Origin: Pleurotus djamor
Lineage: Eukaryota; Basidiomycota; Agaricomycetes; Agaricales; Pleurotaceae
Length of the DNA: 55,204 bases
Direction of reading: 5' to 3'
Assembly (NCBI GenBank): GCA_029747585.1
Contig: JAPEVF010000284.1
Coordinates: 1-55,204, forward strand
Part shown: positions 23,261-35,252 of the stretch, in pieces
How the letters are laid out: every line of letters starts with the position of its first letter
How positions within the stretch are numbered: position 1 is the stretch's first letter
The notes under the pieces: model-generated
The model's database searches: none
What the model was told of the DNA's origin: nothing
Seen by the model: the letters and a program-made list of their open reading frames with translations, nothing else
Translations under genes and position numbers: made by a program

Positions 23261-25789
23261 TCATTGACGGAGTCGAGCACCTGAATTTCATGGATGAGAT
23301 CAAGGAAAGATGATGCAAAACAAGTTCACTCACGTTTGAGAGTGCTTTCTGAGGGAAGGTCAACTTCTTCGTCATTGCCTTCTACTTTCACCTTGGGAGA
23401 AGGGGGTCGAACTGCAAGCTGGGCGGAGATAGCTTTGCGCTTGCTACCCACACTGATTGTAGGATGCTGTCCGTCTAGAGCAGGGAACCCACACTTCTGT
23501 TTCCCGTCACCCTTCGGGACGAGACGTGGCAGCTCCGTGTTGAAGGCAATATTCTGGTCCTTCCATTCGACGGTATACTTGAGAAGGAGTCGTTGCATCG
23601 CTTCGTGGAGGTGAAATTGATGTGGTGGTGGTTCGAGGAGAGCGTACTCGGGGCGGATTTGGGCAACAAAGTCCTCGATAAGCGCAGAGACAAACGCGAG
23701 CTTCGGATGCAGAATGTCTTCCCATTCAATGTTGTCATCAAGAAGAGATACGCGAGAATCGTGAAAATGGAAATGGTCGGGAATTTCGTGGTCCCGGAAA
23801 AACACCCAGAGGACGGCAAGTTTGTCTTCGTTGGTGTCTGGCTCTGGTTTCTCGCCTTCTTCCGGTTTTGGTAAAGCTCGCATGAGGAACGCCAGCGAGC
23901 ACCAGAAGACAGATTCAGCATCGTGGCGCGGATGATGCTGAAACTCCGTTTTCCGAGCCTTTTTACTCTTGTTGAATCGTTGGAACTTGGCATCATCGAA
24001 GACAGAACCATGTATGGTGCCTCCGGTATCCTTGAGTGAGCGTATCGGGTCCTTGGCGTCCTTGTACGCCAGCTCATAGCGGATAGCGAGCTCGGCGGAT
24101 AGTTCAGGCATGGGCTCAAAGGTCTTGTCTAGGTGAAGAATTTTCCCAACTGACACAGAACGAGCGATGTACTTTGGCGTACCCTATGACATTACAGCGT
24201 TAACCATCGTTTGAGGATTAGAGCGAGCGAAGTTACTCACCGTTCGTTCGTGCAGGGGATTATGATCAGTCTTCTGTCCGTTTTCATATCTACAACCGTT
24301 GTCGAAATCGATGATCAAGGCTTCAGGTTCTGCCTTCTCTTTTCTGTTCGTTGCACGAGGACGGTCAGCCATGTTTCTAAGAGGGTAGAATGCTGCTTAC
24401 CGGTCGAGTACCTCGCCGACAAATCGTGGCCGATCATGCTTGTCGTACACAGGCTTTCGGGGTCGGGCGCTCTTGGCCTTGATCAAGATATTCGCTATGC
24501 TAAGGTCACGATGTAACACCTTTTGACTAACAGCATGTCGGTGTGCTAAGCCACATGGTCAGCCCCAAGAAGAGGGATCAAGATGACAAAAGCAAACCTT
24601 CGAGAACATCGTACATCACTCTCAAGAACGTCTGCAGGTCCTTGCATCTGTAAATGGACACGCCAGTCGTGGCGAGAACAATTCGAGTTTTCGTTCGACG
24701 GACGCCGTCCACTTCGATGTGCATATATTGACCATAGCTCTTGATCTGCGTATAAGACACCATATCGGCGAACCCAAGAGCATAGCCCGCTTCATGTAAG
24801 GTTTCGTAAAGCTCGCCCTCCGTAAAGGTGGAGTCGTCGCTACGATGTTGATCCTTGATGATGAATCCGCCCTCAGTCTCAGCGACCCACGACATGCGAT
24901 GCCAAGGTTGCCCAACCGAGCGCACGGTACAGTTGGCGTAGGTGACGCCGTCAACTTCGACATCCCACTTCGGCGCGCTCTTAAGTGGCAAGTTGGGAAC
25001 AAGGGTGATGGTTTTGTCGAAGAATGTGTGGAGTTTGTCGGCNGGGGGGGCAGTAGAGCGTATAAGCGTACTCGAGGAGAGGGAGGGTGTTATCCCAGGC
25101 AAATTCTTCGGAGCAGTCGACACCAGATGGACTCGACCAATGGAGTGCGTAGCCGGCCGGCCAGATTGAGAATCCGAGGAGAGAAACGTAGTGAGGGAGA
25201 GCTTGATTTGCAAGGCCCAGATACGTCAGGGCCTGCTTTGGACCTTGATCCTTTTCATCATCTTTCTTCAGCTCACCGGCACTGACGATGTGATGATATG
25301 CCGGGACCAATTTCGCCGCAGCAAGAGCATCGGCTAAGTCCTTCGGGAGGACGACAAAGTCAGCGCGTGAGGGAAAGTGTTGATGCGGGTGATGTCGTAT
25401 GTTCTTTGAGTTGACGTTGACGCAGACTAGCTGTACCTTGGCGGATGCATATGCCCCTGATGGAAGTATTGAAGAATTGAAAAGTGGAGTGGAAGGGTTT
25501 AAGCTCAAGACGTACCATGAACAGCATTGAGAGCGCCGTTGATCACATCGACGCAAAGGTCATACGAAGTGGCTGTCACAACAGAAAACGCGGCGATAGC
25601 GTTCAGAAGCTCGATGTTTTGCTTCAAGGCGGCCAGGCCTTCCCCGAGTTCCAAAGGTGGTCGATTGAGGTGGTCTTGGGTAAAAGAATCATTCTCGGAG
25701 AGACGTTTCATAGGTGGCTCCATCTTGCTTCGAGTGGTTGGGATGGGTTTCTGTGGTTTAACTGGGGTCGTTTTCGGAGCGTTAGCCAT
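23261..25789 (-). CDS. FunK1-type protein kinase 2
   Basis: Full-length member of the fungal FunK1 kinase family. Exons: complement(23261..23280,23334..24183,24241..24343,24401..24545,24598..25456,25516..25789). The base N at 25043, beside a run of seven G, puts exon 2 out of frame; omitting it gives 749 residues with all phases consistent. Seen: ATP-lysine context IIKDQ (about 291), glutamate helix GELYETLHEAG, catalytic loop LHRDLSIANIL (about 388), DFDNG (about 438) where other kinases have DFG, GTPKYIARSVS, and PRHDAESVFW. The N-terminal 250 residues are the family's own extension. Introns match FunK1-1 in place and phase. The exon 2 donor is GTTTGC, a weak but usable site. Convergent with GMC1 and divergent from GMC2. 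Signalling partner unknown. Confidence 0.9.
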
Positions 25790-25838
25790 GATGGTACGAG
25801 GAGAAGATGCAGTATGTACAAGACCACATCTCCTCAAA

Positions 25839-25873
25839 TTTATAGACTCACATTCAATTCCTAAACGGGAGGA
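25839..25873 (-). promoter_or_regulatory. FunK1-2 promoter: TATA box and TAAACGGGAGGA motif
   Basis: TATAAA on the minus strand at 25844-25839, 50 bp before the start codon; plus-strand TAAACGGGAGGA at 25862-25873. It corresponds to the element before FunK1-1 and GMC1. Confidence 0.5.
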
Positions 25874-27067
25874 CAATGGACGCTGCGATCGTAATGGCAG
25901 GCGACCGATGTGGCAAGAGGAAAAGGTTGGGGCCACCAGAATTGAAAGTCCGCTACCGCCTTGTTCGAACAGTCAGGTGATCGCGCAATCCTCAGGAGCT
26001 CCCCTGGTCCTTCGTCCCCACTCCCATCGTCTTCGCCCAGTTTCGAGCTTCACACTCGTATGGCTTACTTGTATCCACAGAGAGGAGTAAGGTCTCTGGA
26101 AGCTCGAAGCTAAGACTGACTGTGGCCTTTCTGCGCACTAAATGGGTTATGGCCCACTGTCCCATTTCGCGACCCTTTTTCCACCGCTCCCTTTTTTGGC
26201 CACCACACAAAGGAGAGTCCCCCATTGCCACGTTCCGTCTCCAGAGTAGTACCAAAATGGGACATCGGCTGTGACTCGTACGCACCGCGTCTCCGATCTT
26301 AGATTTTTGCCGGGACCCGACACCGTTTCCCATTTCCACATCGAGAAGGCGCCAGTCAAGCTCGGCGGTGAGTACTTGAGTACTAATCCTCGGAGAGTCT
26401 GCTAAAGCCAGATATTCTGGTAGTTGCGGCTGGTGGCGGCTGATATACTCTAGTCTAGAAAGGCTGCGGTAGTGAGACCCTAGGTCACCTAGAATACGTC
26501 TCCTCGTATGACTCTCTTTGGATAGAACCCATCATAAAGCTCATCCTCCTTTTTTCTCACGTCCTTCATCGAGTCGTAACCGCAGCTTGCACATGGATGT
26601 GCTCGTGAGTTGCTCGTGAGATGCATTGGCTATCCAATAGATACTTAGAGTATAGTATATGATTTCCAGAATACACATATCCAAGCAGCGTATTACGCGT
26701 AACCTTCCGCTAGGCCAAGGCTTGAGCTGCAATCCCCAGTCTGTCAGTACCCTGCCACCCTCACTAGGAGAAGCCCCTTTCCGCATCAGGTGGTTCGGCA
26801 CTTGAACGCCATTTTCACATCCTTGTTCTGACACCCACTACCTGTATGAAGGTCAGAATGGTAAGTAGATCTTCCTCTAATCGCTTGACCTCCGAAGATT
26901 TACTCCTCTCCTCGTAGTGGACGACAAAGCATTCCGAATCCGCTTCCGGCGACCACTGGCCGTGCTCGATAAACCCATACACCCTTTGGTCAATTCACCC
27001 GGAGCTTCACCTATTTTCAACCATATGGCTCGACGTTACGGCGAAATGCAAAAGATGATACCATCAG
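25874..27067. other. Intergenic between FunK1-2 and GMC2
   Basis: Divergent spacer of about 1.4 kb including promoters. No gene recognised. Carries a copy of the dispersed motif ATCAGGTGGTTCGG (about 26785) and a GAGTACTTGAGTACT repeat near 26368. Confidence 0.45.
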
Positions 27068-27123
27068 CGGGTAGCTACCCCGTGGGGGTGTGTAAATTCT
27101 CACTCTTAACCGGGACTATAAAA
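27068..27123 (+). promoter_or_regulatory. GMC2 promoter: CGG-N9-CCG inverted repeat, TAACCGGGAC, TATA box
   Basis: CGGGTAGCTACCCCG (27068-27082), TAACCGGGAC (27107-27116) and TATAAAA (27117-27123), 44 bp before the start. Layout matches GMC1 within one or two bases. Confidence 0.55.
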
Positions 27124-27167
27124 GACACCCCTTGGAAGATAATTTTCTCTGCGTCACTGGCACACTC

Positions 27168-29716
27168 ATGAAGGTACTCATAACCTTACTATTGTCGACA
27201 CTTTCATGGGCTCTGATACCGGACTTGACGGAATATGACTTCGTAGTCATTGGTGGCGGCCCTGCGTAAGTGCTCCTCCTCTCCACGCGATTCAATCACT
27301 CAGTGTATCATTGGGGTTTAAGTGGGCTGGCTGTGGCAAGTCGCCTCTCCGAGAATCCTCGTCTGACCGTCGCCCTTCTCGAAGCAGGACCCAACGCAGA
27401 AAGCCTACCCGAAGTTTGTATTTGTTTTCGTCCTCTCGTCAGTGGCTGTAAGTGCTGATAATACCCCGAGGTCTTTGTTCCTGGACTCTCTGGAAGCGGT
27501 CAATCGCTCACTACGCTCAATTGGGCCTATAGCACCACTCCTCAACACAATATCAATCAGAGAACGACAACGGTGAGTGCGGGGAAGGCGTTGGGTGGGA
27601 GTACAGCAATCAACGCCATGCTTTTCGTGCGTTATTTCGTTCGTACTCTCATTCTCGCTGGTTAACCTCTAGACAGCCTCGGGCAGGTAGACCGCAGTAC
27701 GATGCGTGGGCTCAAATCAACAATGACCCGTCGTGGGGATGGGATGCCCTTCTTCCATTTTTCAAGCGTTCCGAAATTGTCACCCCGCCCACTCCGGAAC
27801 AAATACAAGCGGGTGGTATTACGTTTGATCCTGCGGTCCATGGATTGGAGGGTAGAGTCCATGTGGGTTACCCAGATTTCTTCTTCCCTCAGTCAACATT
27901 GTGGCGTGAAGCCGCTATTCGCGCCGGTCTGCCTGGAGAAAAGGACCTTTCGAGCGGTGATCCCAATGGAGTTGGTGTTGCAGCAGAGAGCATCAATGTC
28001 GCCAACCACACGAGGCCTGTTCTATTTTTGACCATTTTTATTTTCAGCGTCTCAATTCGCCGCCTCACTTTCCAGGTGCTCCGCTGCGTGCGCATATTAC
28101 ACGCCATTCTCCTTCAGGCCCAACTTCCACGTTATAACGAACGCGACGGTCTCTCGAATCATTTGGGACGATTCCCATCATGCTCAGGGAGCGAATGGGA
28201 GAACAAAAAATCTCCGAGCAGTTGGCGTCGAATACCAGCTCTCCGGTAGCGAACAGAAGAGGACACTTTCTGTGGTTCGTGAAGTCGTAGTATCAGCCGG
28301 TACTATTGGCAGCCCGAAAATCCTAGAGGTATCTGGTGTTGGAAACTCTAGGTATGTCACGCGCTGATTCATTGACATTGAACAACACACCTATCCATTG
28401 TCTTAGTATCTTGACCGCCGCAGGAGTGAAACCAGTCCTCAGCCTCCCTTCGATCGGCGAAAACTTTGCTGGTTTGTGTTTCCTATAACCACCTTCATTT
28501 TCATTCGTTTATTGAAAGTTTGGCAGACCACGTTCATTCTTGGGTTAGTGCCTTTACCAACGCATCGTAAGTCTTCGCACTTAGTCATCGTTGATTGAAC
28601 TAATAATATTGCGGTTTCTAGGGTCACTTTTGGTCTCTTGGAAAACCCAGAGTTCCTAGCCGAACAGATTGACCTTTGGTTCTCCAACCACACTGGTAAG
28701 TCCTCCCCCTCGCCGCTGTATCTTATTAATGACCCTCTTTCAGGCATACTTTCGTCAATCCCTGGCTCGTTGGGACTTGTTGCCCCTCTGAATATCTTCA
28801 ATGAAACACGACTACATTCCTTGGTCTCAGAAGCACGAGAGAAGCTATCTTTCTATGCGGATGCTTTTTCCAACGGCAACCCCCTTCTCGCTCGAGGAAT
28901 CCAAACGCAGCACCAGATTGTCTTGGGGCTTTATGAAAAGGACAATACTCTGCCGTTAGAAATAAACCTTTGTGTGTCTTCCTCTCCTTCCATATCACAA
29001 TATCGCTCATCCAGCTTAAGTTCCCGGGTATGGTGGTCCAACGCCAGCCGATCAGAGACCATCTCAAAACTTTACCACCGTGATGAACGTTTTGTACAGT
29101 CCCCTCTCTCGAGGTCGCATCCATATCACCTCTTCGGATGCGAACGTTCCCCCTTCAGTAGACCCTGCTTACTATTCACATCCACTTGATGCCATCACCC
29201 ATGCGGCTGGTATTCGTCTTGCTCGAAAGACACTCGTGGCTCCTCCTATGGACAGTATCTTCCTGGGAGAATTCGAACCCGGAGTCGACGTTCAAAGTGA
29301 AGAAGAGATCATCTCCGCCTTGAGGAATTTGGTATTCAGCGACAGTCATCCGACTGGGTCGATGTCCATGATGCCTCGAGAGCTTGGCGGTGTGGTGGAC
29401 ACGAAATTGAAGATATACGGGACGGACAACGTCAGAGTTGCAGGTAGCTGATCGACGCATCCTTGAGTTCTTTTGCTTCATCTGAACTAAACGAATGTCT
29501 ACTCTAGATGCGTCAATCATCCCAATTCCAGTCAGCGCGCATACAGTAAGCGCTTTGTCTAAACTCGAGGCTGTAGTCACTAACCCCTCCCCATAGTCAT
29601 CTACAGTCTATATGATTGGAGAAAAAGTAGGTTACTCGTCACAAGATAGCAACCCTCACCTGATTTCCTCGTGTTCTTAGGCGGCGGATATCATTAAACG
29701 AGAGTTGGAACAATGA
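27168..29716 (+). CDS. Secreted GMC oxidoreductase 2, paralogue of GMC1
   Basis: Same protein family and architecture as GMC1. Exons: join(27168..27265,27323..27413,27471..27626,27677..28014,28076..28351,28407..28471,28527..28566,28622..28695,28744..28971,29021..29443,29508..29545,29597..29626,29681..29716), 630 residues; exon lengths 1 to 12 equal those of GMC1. Seen: signal-peptide-like MKVLITLLLSTLSWA, VVIGGGPAG, GKALGGSTAIN, GTIGSPKILEVSGVGN, SHPTGS, and a histidine in VSAH. Intron 4 begins with GCCTGT instead of the GTTTGT of GMC1. If this GC donor is not spliced, the protein would be interrupted. The rest of the gene shows no damage, so it is called intact. Lies 357 bp upstream of the pseudokinase on the same strand. 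Confidence 0.91.
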
Positions 29717-30073
29717 AGGAGTCGGCGATCATATTAAAAATTCAACCTCTCGTTGACGCTGAAACTAGTCTGTCTCAATACTTGTTCGTAGCGCAAATGA
29801 CCATCAGATTTTGTTTGCGAATTCATCGGCACCCCCAATCCACCCCTGTTACATNAAAAAAAGGAGGACCCATTTCCAATCAATCCGTCGCTCATCCGCA
29901 CGACTGATCACTGCTTGACATTCTGCTTGTTCCGTTCTCCACCCCCATAGATACGTGGCGAACCCGCCTCATAGCGTTACCCTTCCACTTCCTCCGTTAA
30001 CCACCACGCATTTCTGTCTTTTCTCTTGTTCTTTCCCCCTGGCGGCGCTCTTTCTTGGTACGGGTGACCAACG
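29717..30073. other. Intergenic between GMC2 and the pseudokinase
   Basis: GMC2 3' flank and pseudokinase promoter side. N at 29855 beside an A run. No TATA box recognised. Confidence 0.5.
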
Positions 30074-33000
30074 ATGTCTTCAACCCTCGCTCGTGGCTCC
30101 TCTATCTCTCATGTGAGATGTTCAATTCTTCGTAAGACTATCTACTGAAGCACGAGTCGCCTACAGTCAATACCTCTGGAGGGTCGTTCGCCCATTTCTC
30201 AAGAACGGCGGTCGGAGGAGGATGCCGCTACGGTCACTCCTGAATCTGAGTGGACTTGGTCTGGAAACGTACGTGCGCACTTTTACCCGTCTATCCCTGA
30301 GCTTAACATCTCTTAGCCTACTCTCATCCACTCGTTTCCCATCCCGCCTAGGATGATTAACTCCCATACACCCTTTACCACCCATTCTAACGGTTCGACA
30401 TCCAGCCTGACGAGCTCTTCGAGACCCCTTCCAACCCCGCCTAGTGGTGTTCCACCGTATCCTTCACCAGGAGTATCTACATTCTCGCCAGGACTATTGC
30501 ATCCTCCGTTTGACTTGAAAGCCTCCACCTCCACGCCTAAGAAGAAATCGAAGGGGAGCTCGAAGATACCTCGGCGATCTAGTCATGGTCATCCTACGCC
30601 TAAAGGACCTCGTGTCGAAGCTTTAAAGTTGGAGTTGGATGACATGGATACATCGCCCTTCTCGGTGTGTATACTCTGTCCTTCGACAAGGTGTTTCTGG
30701 ATTGACTTAACAAATCGCGTTTAGGATTCTTTCTCTGGGATGTTCTCGCCTACCGATATTTCTCCAGCTGGCTCCGCTACACCTGGTGCCCCCAGATATC
30801 TACCTGTAGGGGACGACTCTATGGATAGCTTTACCTTGGGAAACCAACAGAGTTTCATAATTGAGGTACGTCCTCTCACGATACGTCCCCTCCGCATTGG
30901 TGCTCATTTCATCATCGCAGCGATATACGGATCTAAGGGCAGTAGAACCTATATGGAAGGACGAAGATATTGATGTGAGTTCTGTCCTCAAAGGGATAAA
31001 AAGGGATAACACCAGAATTATAATACTATCTCCCAGGAAATCGTCGTCATTGCCCCGAAGCAAAAGATTAAGAAGCGTGCTTCCACCCTCTCCGGCCTGA
31101 ATATCAAACTCCCGAGCATCCAGGAGGATATCCCAGGTGTTAGCCATTTGAAGTTCAGATCGGTTAGTGTCGATATTTCTACGGCCCATACTCGTAATAA
31201 CGATTCAAAAAGTATGACGAGACCTTCAAACTCACCGATTTTGAGTTCCTACCAGCTCCTGCCTACGACGGTCCAGCGAGTGAAGACGTATCTGAGTCGA
31301 CAAAGAATGCTATCCACCGCTCGACTAAGCACCTTTGCTCTTATAGAAGGAAAGGGGGATCACTCGTAACTAATCGCATCTACACGGTCAAAAGGAAAAC
31401 TGGGATTACCAGCGTCAACTCATCATTCGCCTGGAGAGAGCTCGATGCCATGAGCCTGGTGGGTGACGGAGACGTTCCCTTCATCGATAGAATGTATGGG
31501 ACGTTTGTTGACGCCGATAACATCTTCTTGGTCTTGGTGAGTTCACTTCGTCTTCTTCAAGGTCGTGCTTCTCTCCTCATCAGTCATGCTCCTAATTGAC
31601 TAGGGTCACTATGAAAGGGGTAATCTTGCTGATCTGGTCGACGGGCGCCTCGGCGCGGAGCTTGTAACTCTTTACACCACTGAGCTTGTACGTAAGGCTC
31701 AGTTTTTTCTTTGCCCTGCGCTCAACAATCTTTCCCCAGGTTCTTGCTATCCAAGGTATCCATGGCAAAGGGATTATTCACAACGACATTCGCCCGACGA
31801 ACATTCATATCGACGAACATCAGCACCTCGTCTTAACTGGTTTTGAGGTTGCCTGTATCCATGGGGAGAACCCTGTGAATGTCGAGTATGAAAGTAATCG
31901 CGAAAGGGACTACCTGGCGCCCGAAATGCTGCTTGGGTGGAAGTTCGACGAGTCAGTAGATGTTTGGGGTTTTGGTATGGTTCTAGGTTGGATGGTGACG
32001 GGAAAGGTGCGTATGTCACATTGTTCCGCTGTTACTAGCTTTCTGACGGTGTGGCCCAGCACATCTTTCTAGGAGATCTCGACAGTGACTCACTCAGAGA
32101 GGCAGAGCATGAGAGCAAAATCCTTTACGGCCGTCCCCTGCTTGACAACACGGAGGATGGAGCTCTCCGAGACCTCGTCGGCAAGGTTCGTTGGAATCAT
32201 CTATGGGATTCGTTCCTCGAGCTGATTCACTGGGTAGTGTCTTGAAAGGAACCCCGTTGTACGACTGGGCTCCCAAAAATTGGTGGAACATGACTTCTTT
32301 TCGAATACGTGAGTTCCACTTATTTGTATGTCGATCGATTCACTCAGTCACCGACTAGTGACTGGAAGAAAGTTCTTTCTAAGCAGGCTCCAGGCGAGTC
32401 AGAGTGACTTTGCTGGTATTACTGACCCTTACCCTTTTTTCTCTAGTTCCTCCTTTGCAACCTACTCGTCTGCCTCCAAAACGGAGCCACCGTCAGCCAA
32501 AGGAGTCCCTTCAGGAACCCATCGTGCATTCGCCTATCATCACCGTCAAAAATGGCCCCTCGGCTCTCCCAGTTGTCACTTGCTGTGATACTGCTGAACC
32601 CCCACGAGACCGTTCAGCCAACCCCGCTGTGGACGTCGCCACGGAACCTCGAAGCTCCCACCCACCGCCAGCACTCCTCCCTCCAATCATAATCGCCGGT
32701 GCGTCCTCTCCAGTAGAAGCGCCTGACGCCTCCCCGACGTATCCTTCATCAGCCCTCGAGATTCCCAAAGCTACCATCATTGCCCGGGATTCCTATCTCA
32801 AGGAGATTGAAATCTCCGCCACGGAACTGACGCCTCAAGAGCGAATGGCTTTATTCTGGGAGAAGATCGATACCGAGGAGGTCATGGAGCAGATGCACAA
32901 TCCCCGTCGTCAGTACCGACACACGCGAAGTCGATCTACGCCTCAGCTCCGAATCAAGGCCAAAGAGAGTACGGAGGAACCACCCCGACGTCCTAGGAAG

Positions 33001-33732
33001 CTGAAGAAGAAATCTTCAACTATCAAGGAGCTCGGCCATCGAATTTCATCTTTGTCCCTTGCCGGTCAACCACACCTAGAGCCTGTCAGTCCGAACAAAC
33101 TGCGTAAGAAGAAATCACATCGCCGGTGTACCACGACACCTGCTATCCATGATGACTATCCAATGCCTTCCGCTCCTCCGCCCTTGCCTGCGCCGAATGA
33201 CGTCTTTACTCCAACGAAGATACAGAACCTCCCCCATGGCGTTGAACAGATTGGGGTCGGTATAGGTTTCACTTATGCGCTACCCTCCGCCTCCAAGTCG
33301 AAGGCGTCTATCTGTACCGACAAGTCTACGCCTGGGAGATGGAAGGGTCGTATGAAGATGTTCAAGCCAAGTGGTATAGGAAAGGGCTTCAGCGGCGTTC
33401 GCAAGAGGTTGTCAATGGCGAAGTTGAATGGACACAGAGATCCTGCCCCTGACCAAAAACGAAGAGATGGCTTGGAGGTTGCGAGGAATAGCCGTGGCTT
33501 AGGCATCGAGGTGGATGACTTCGGTGGTGCCATCTATGGTCGCCGTTATGATTCGTCACCAGAAATGGAGCATGAGCTCCTTACGCCAGACTCTTTAGTG
33601 TTCAACGAAGGTCCGCCTCCGGGTCCTATGGATGGAAGGATCAAAGAGGACGATCATTCCTTCGACGAGGACCTTCGGCATATGTCCACTCTGAGACTGG
33701 TTCAGAGCCCCCCGCATCCTGACGGGGAATAG
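30074..33732 (+). CDS. AGC-like pseudokinase with long Ser/Pro-rich tails
   Basis: 13 exons: join(30074..30112,30167..30268,30317..30664,30725..30865,30921..30974,31037..31162,31213..31536,31604..31687,31740..32006,32060..32185,32238..32308,32359..32393,32447..33732), 1000 residues, all phases consistent. Residues 1-270 are Ser/Pro-rich. The kinase fold runs about 271-572 and opens with LTDFEFL. The ATP lysine (VKRK, about 330), helix C glutamate (WRELDAM, 346), HND with asparagine (422-427), YLAPE and DVWGFG are present, and the domain ends CLERNPVVRLG...HDFF..TDWKKVL as in AGC kinases. The DFG motif reads GFE (LTGFEVA, 440-442), so the metal-binding aspartate is missing and catalysis is doubtful. 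A 428-residue disordered, basic tail follows. The intron after exon 12 needs a GC donor (CAG|GCGAGT). Ends 95 bp from SDR1, tail to tail. Confidence 0.87.
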
Positions 33733-33826
33733 ATAGAAGGACGTCCGTAATTTTCGTGGACATGGACAATTTTGTAGAGCAATGGACTTATACTCTACAT
33801 CCATACATATATCTCGTTAATTGCTA

Positions 33827-35201
33827 TCATAGAGTAACTTGCCTCCTTGCAATGTCTTCTAATATGTCTCTTGTCGTCGCCTCCATAGTTCGATACTTTA
33901 TTCCCAGTAGTATCTCTGACTTCACATTGTTGAATGTGACTTTGGGCGGAGTGTTGCTTGCTGACGGATCGCCCGTCGCGAGTGACTTTCCAGGCGGGAG
34001 CTGAACTGGCGGGTTCAGTGCCCTCGCACGATCAACTAGGAGAACATCAGCGCGAACCGGGCTATTGACAAAGTCGAGGTTTACCTACCCCAACTTTGCC
34101 ATGTGCATGGACTAGCACTGAGGATGATGCGTTCGCCGCCAGCTTTTTCTGCCTCAAGCGACCGGACGTGAGCCATAGCCACGTCTCTGACGTCAACCCA
34201 GGATAGACCAGCGGAGTATGGCATGGGACTGGGACTCGTTGAGGCAAAGAGCATCTTGAGAAGGTGCGATAGAGACGTATTGAGCGGTTCGTTGAGCGGT
34301 GTCCCGGCTTCCATAGGCCCAAGTACCTTCAGTCTAGATGAGGCGAAATCTAGGTGCTATGAGGAAGACGTACGTATGGTGGGTTCATAGTCACGATATC
34401 CCAAGCAATCTCATGCCCATGTTCTTGAACGAAATTCCACGCGGCTATAAATCGGGTTATATGAGCGACATGTCCCAATGACGCAGAGTAGAAGGGGAAC
34501 CTTTCTCTGCCAAGGTTTTAGATGCTCGATATTTCATCAACCCTGGTGCATCCTTTCCGAGTTCTTGGACGATTTGAAGACATTGACCATTCCAGTCGAG
34601 CTCTGAGAAGACCTTGGGATGTGGGAGGTCTTCCACGACGGTGGCACAAGAGGATGTAATAACGACACGTTGGACTTTGGGACTAGAGTAGATGACAGCG
34701 CTACGTTTTGAGAAACATCCAAAGAGACAGAACGAGAAGACGTACTTGTGCTTGAGAATACTCTGGAGAAGTCCCACAGTACCGTTGACTGCGGGTCGAA
34801 TGAGTTCTTCAGAAAATCAGCGTACAGTTTCGGGTAGGATGCTGTTTGGGAGATTACCGTCGGGATCATCTGCATTGGTATGACAAGGAGAAGCAAGATG
34901 CTCTACGAAGTCTACATCCTTGACAGCCTCATCAAATGCTCCATCCTATCGAAGGCAATGAGCATTTGGGATTTCTCAAACGCAACCAAGAAAATACCTC
35001 AGCGATGTCTTGAACGACTGCTGTTTCGAACTTGCTACCATATGCTCCGTATGACTTTCTTAAAGCCTTTCCCTTCTCTTCAGATCGAACGGTACCGCGC
35101 ACGGTATATCCTTCGTCCAAGAGCGTTCGAACAACCCATCGAGCGATGAAGCCATTCGCGCCCGTGACGAGAACTTTTCTTGAAGAGGACGAGTTGGGCA
35201 T
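33827..35201 (-). CDS. Extended SDR reductase 1 (dihydroflavonol/cinnamoyl-CoA reductase-like)
   Basis: NAD(P)H-dependent reductase of the extended short-chain dehydrogenase family, close in pattern to Gre2/aldehyde-reductase and DFR-like enzymes of fungi. Seven exons: complement(33827..34035,34089..34326,34374..34444,34501..34682,34746..34806,34858..34945,34998..35201), 350 residues. Seen: nucleotide motif TGANGFIA (residues 13-20), TVRSEEK (favouring NADPH), VVITSSCA with the catalytic serine, KYRASK with tyrosine and lysine (about 169-173), and NPPYVLGP. Intron places and phases match SDR2 exactly and exons 1-5 and 7 have equal lengths. Likely cytosolic; the carbonyl substrate cannot be told. 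The start is the first ATG in frame, 46 bp after a TATAAG box. Confidence 0.92.
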
Positions 35202-35246
35202 GATATTCAAGCTTTGTTACTAGAACCACAAAGGGAGCGGTCCGCA

Positions 35247-35252
35247 CTTATA
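35247..35252 (-). promoter_or_regulatory. SDR1 TATA-like box
   Basis: TATAAG on the minus strand, 46 bp before the SDR1 start codon, the same spacing as the GMC boxes. Confidence 0.45.

Noticed and set aside
23475..24119. 214-codon minus frame
   Set aside because: Shifted shadow of FunK1-2 exon 5.
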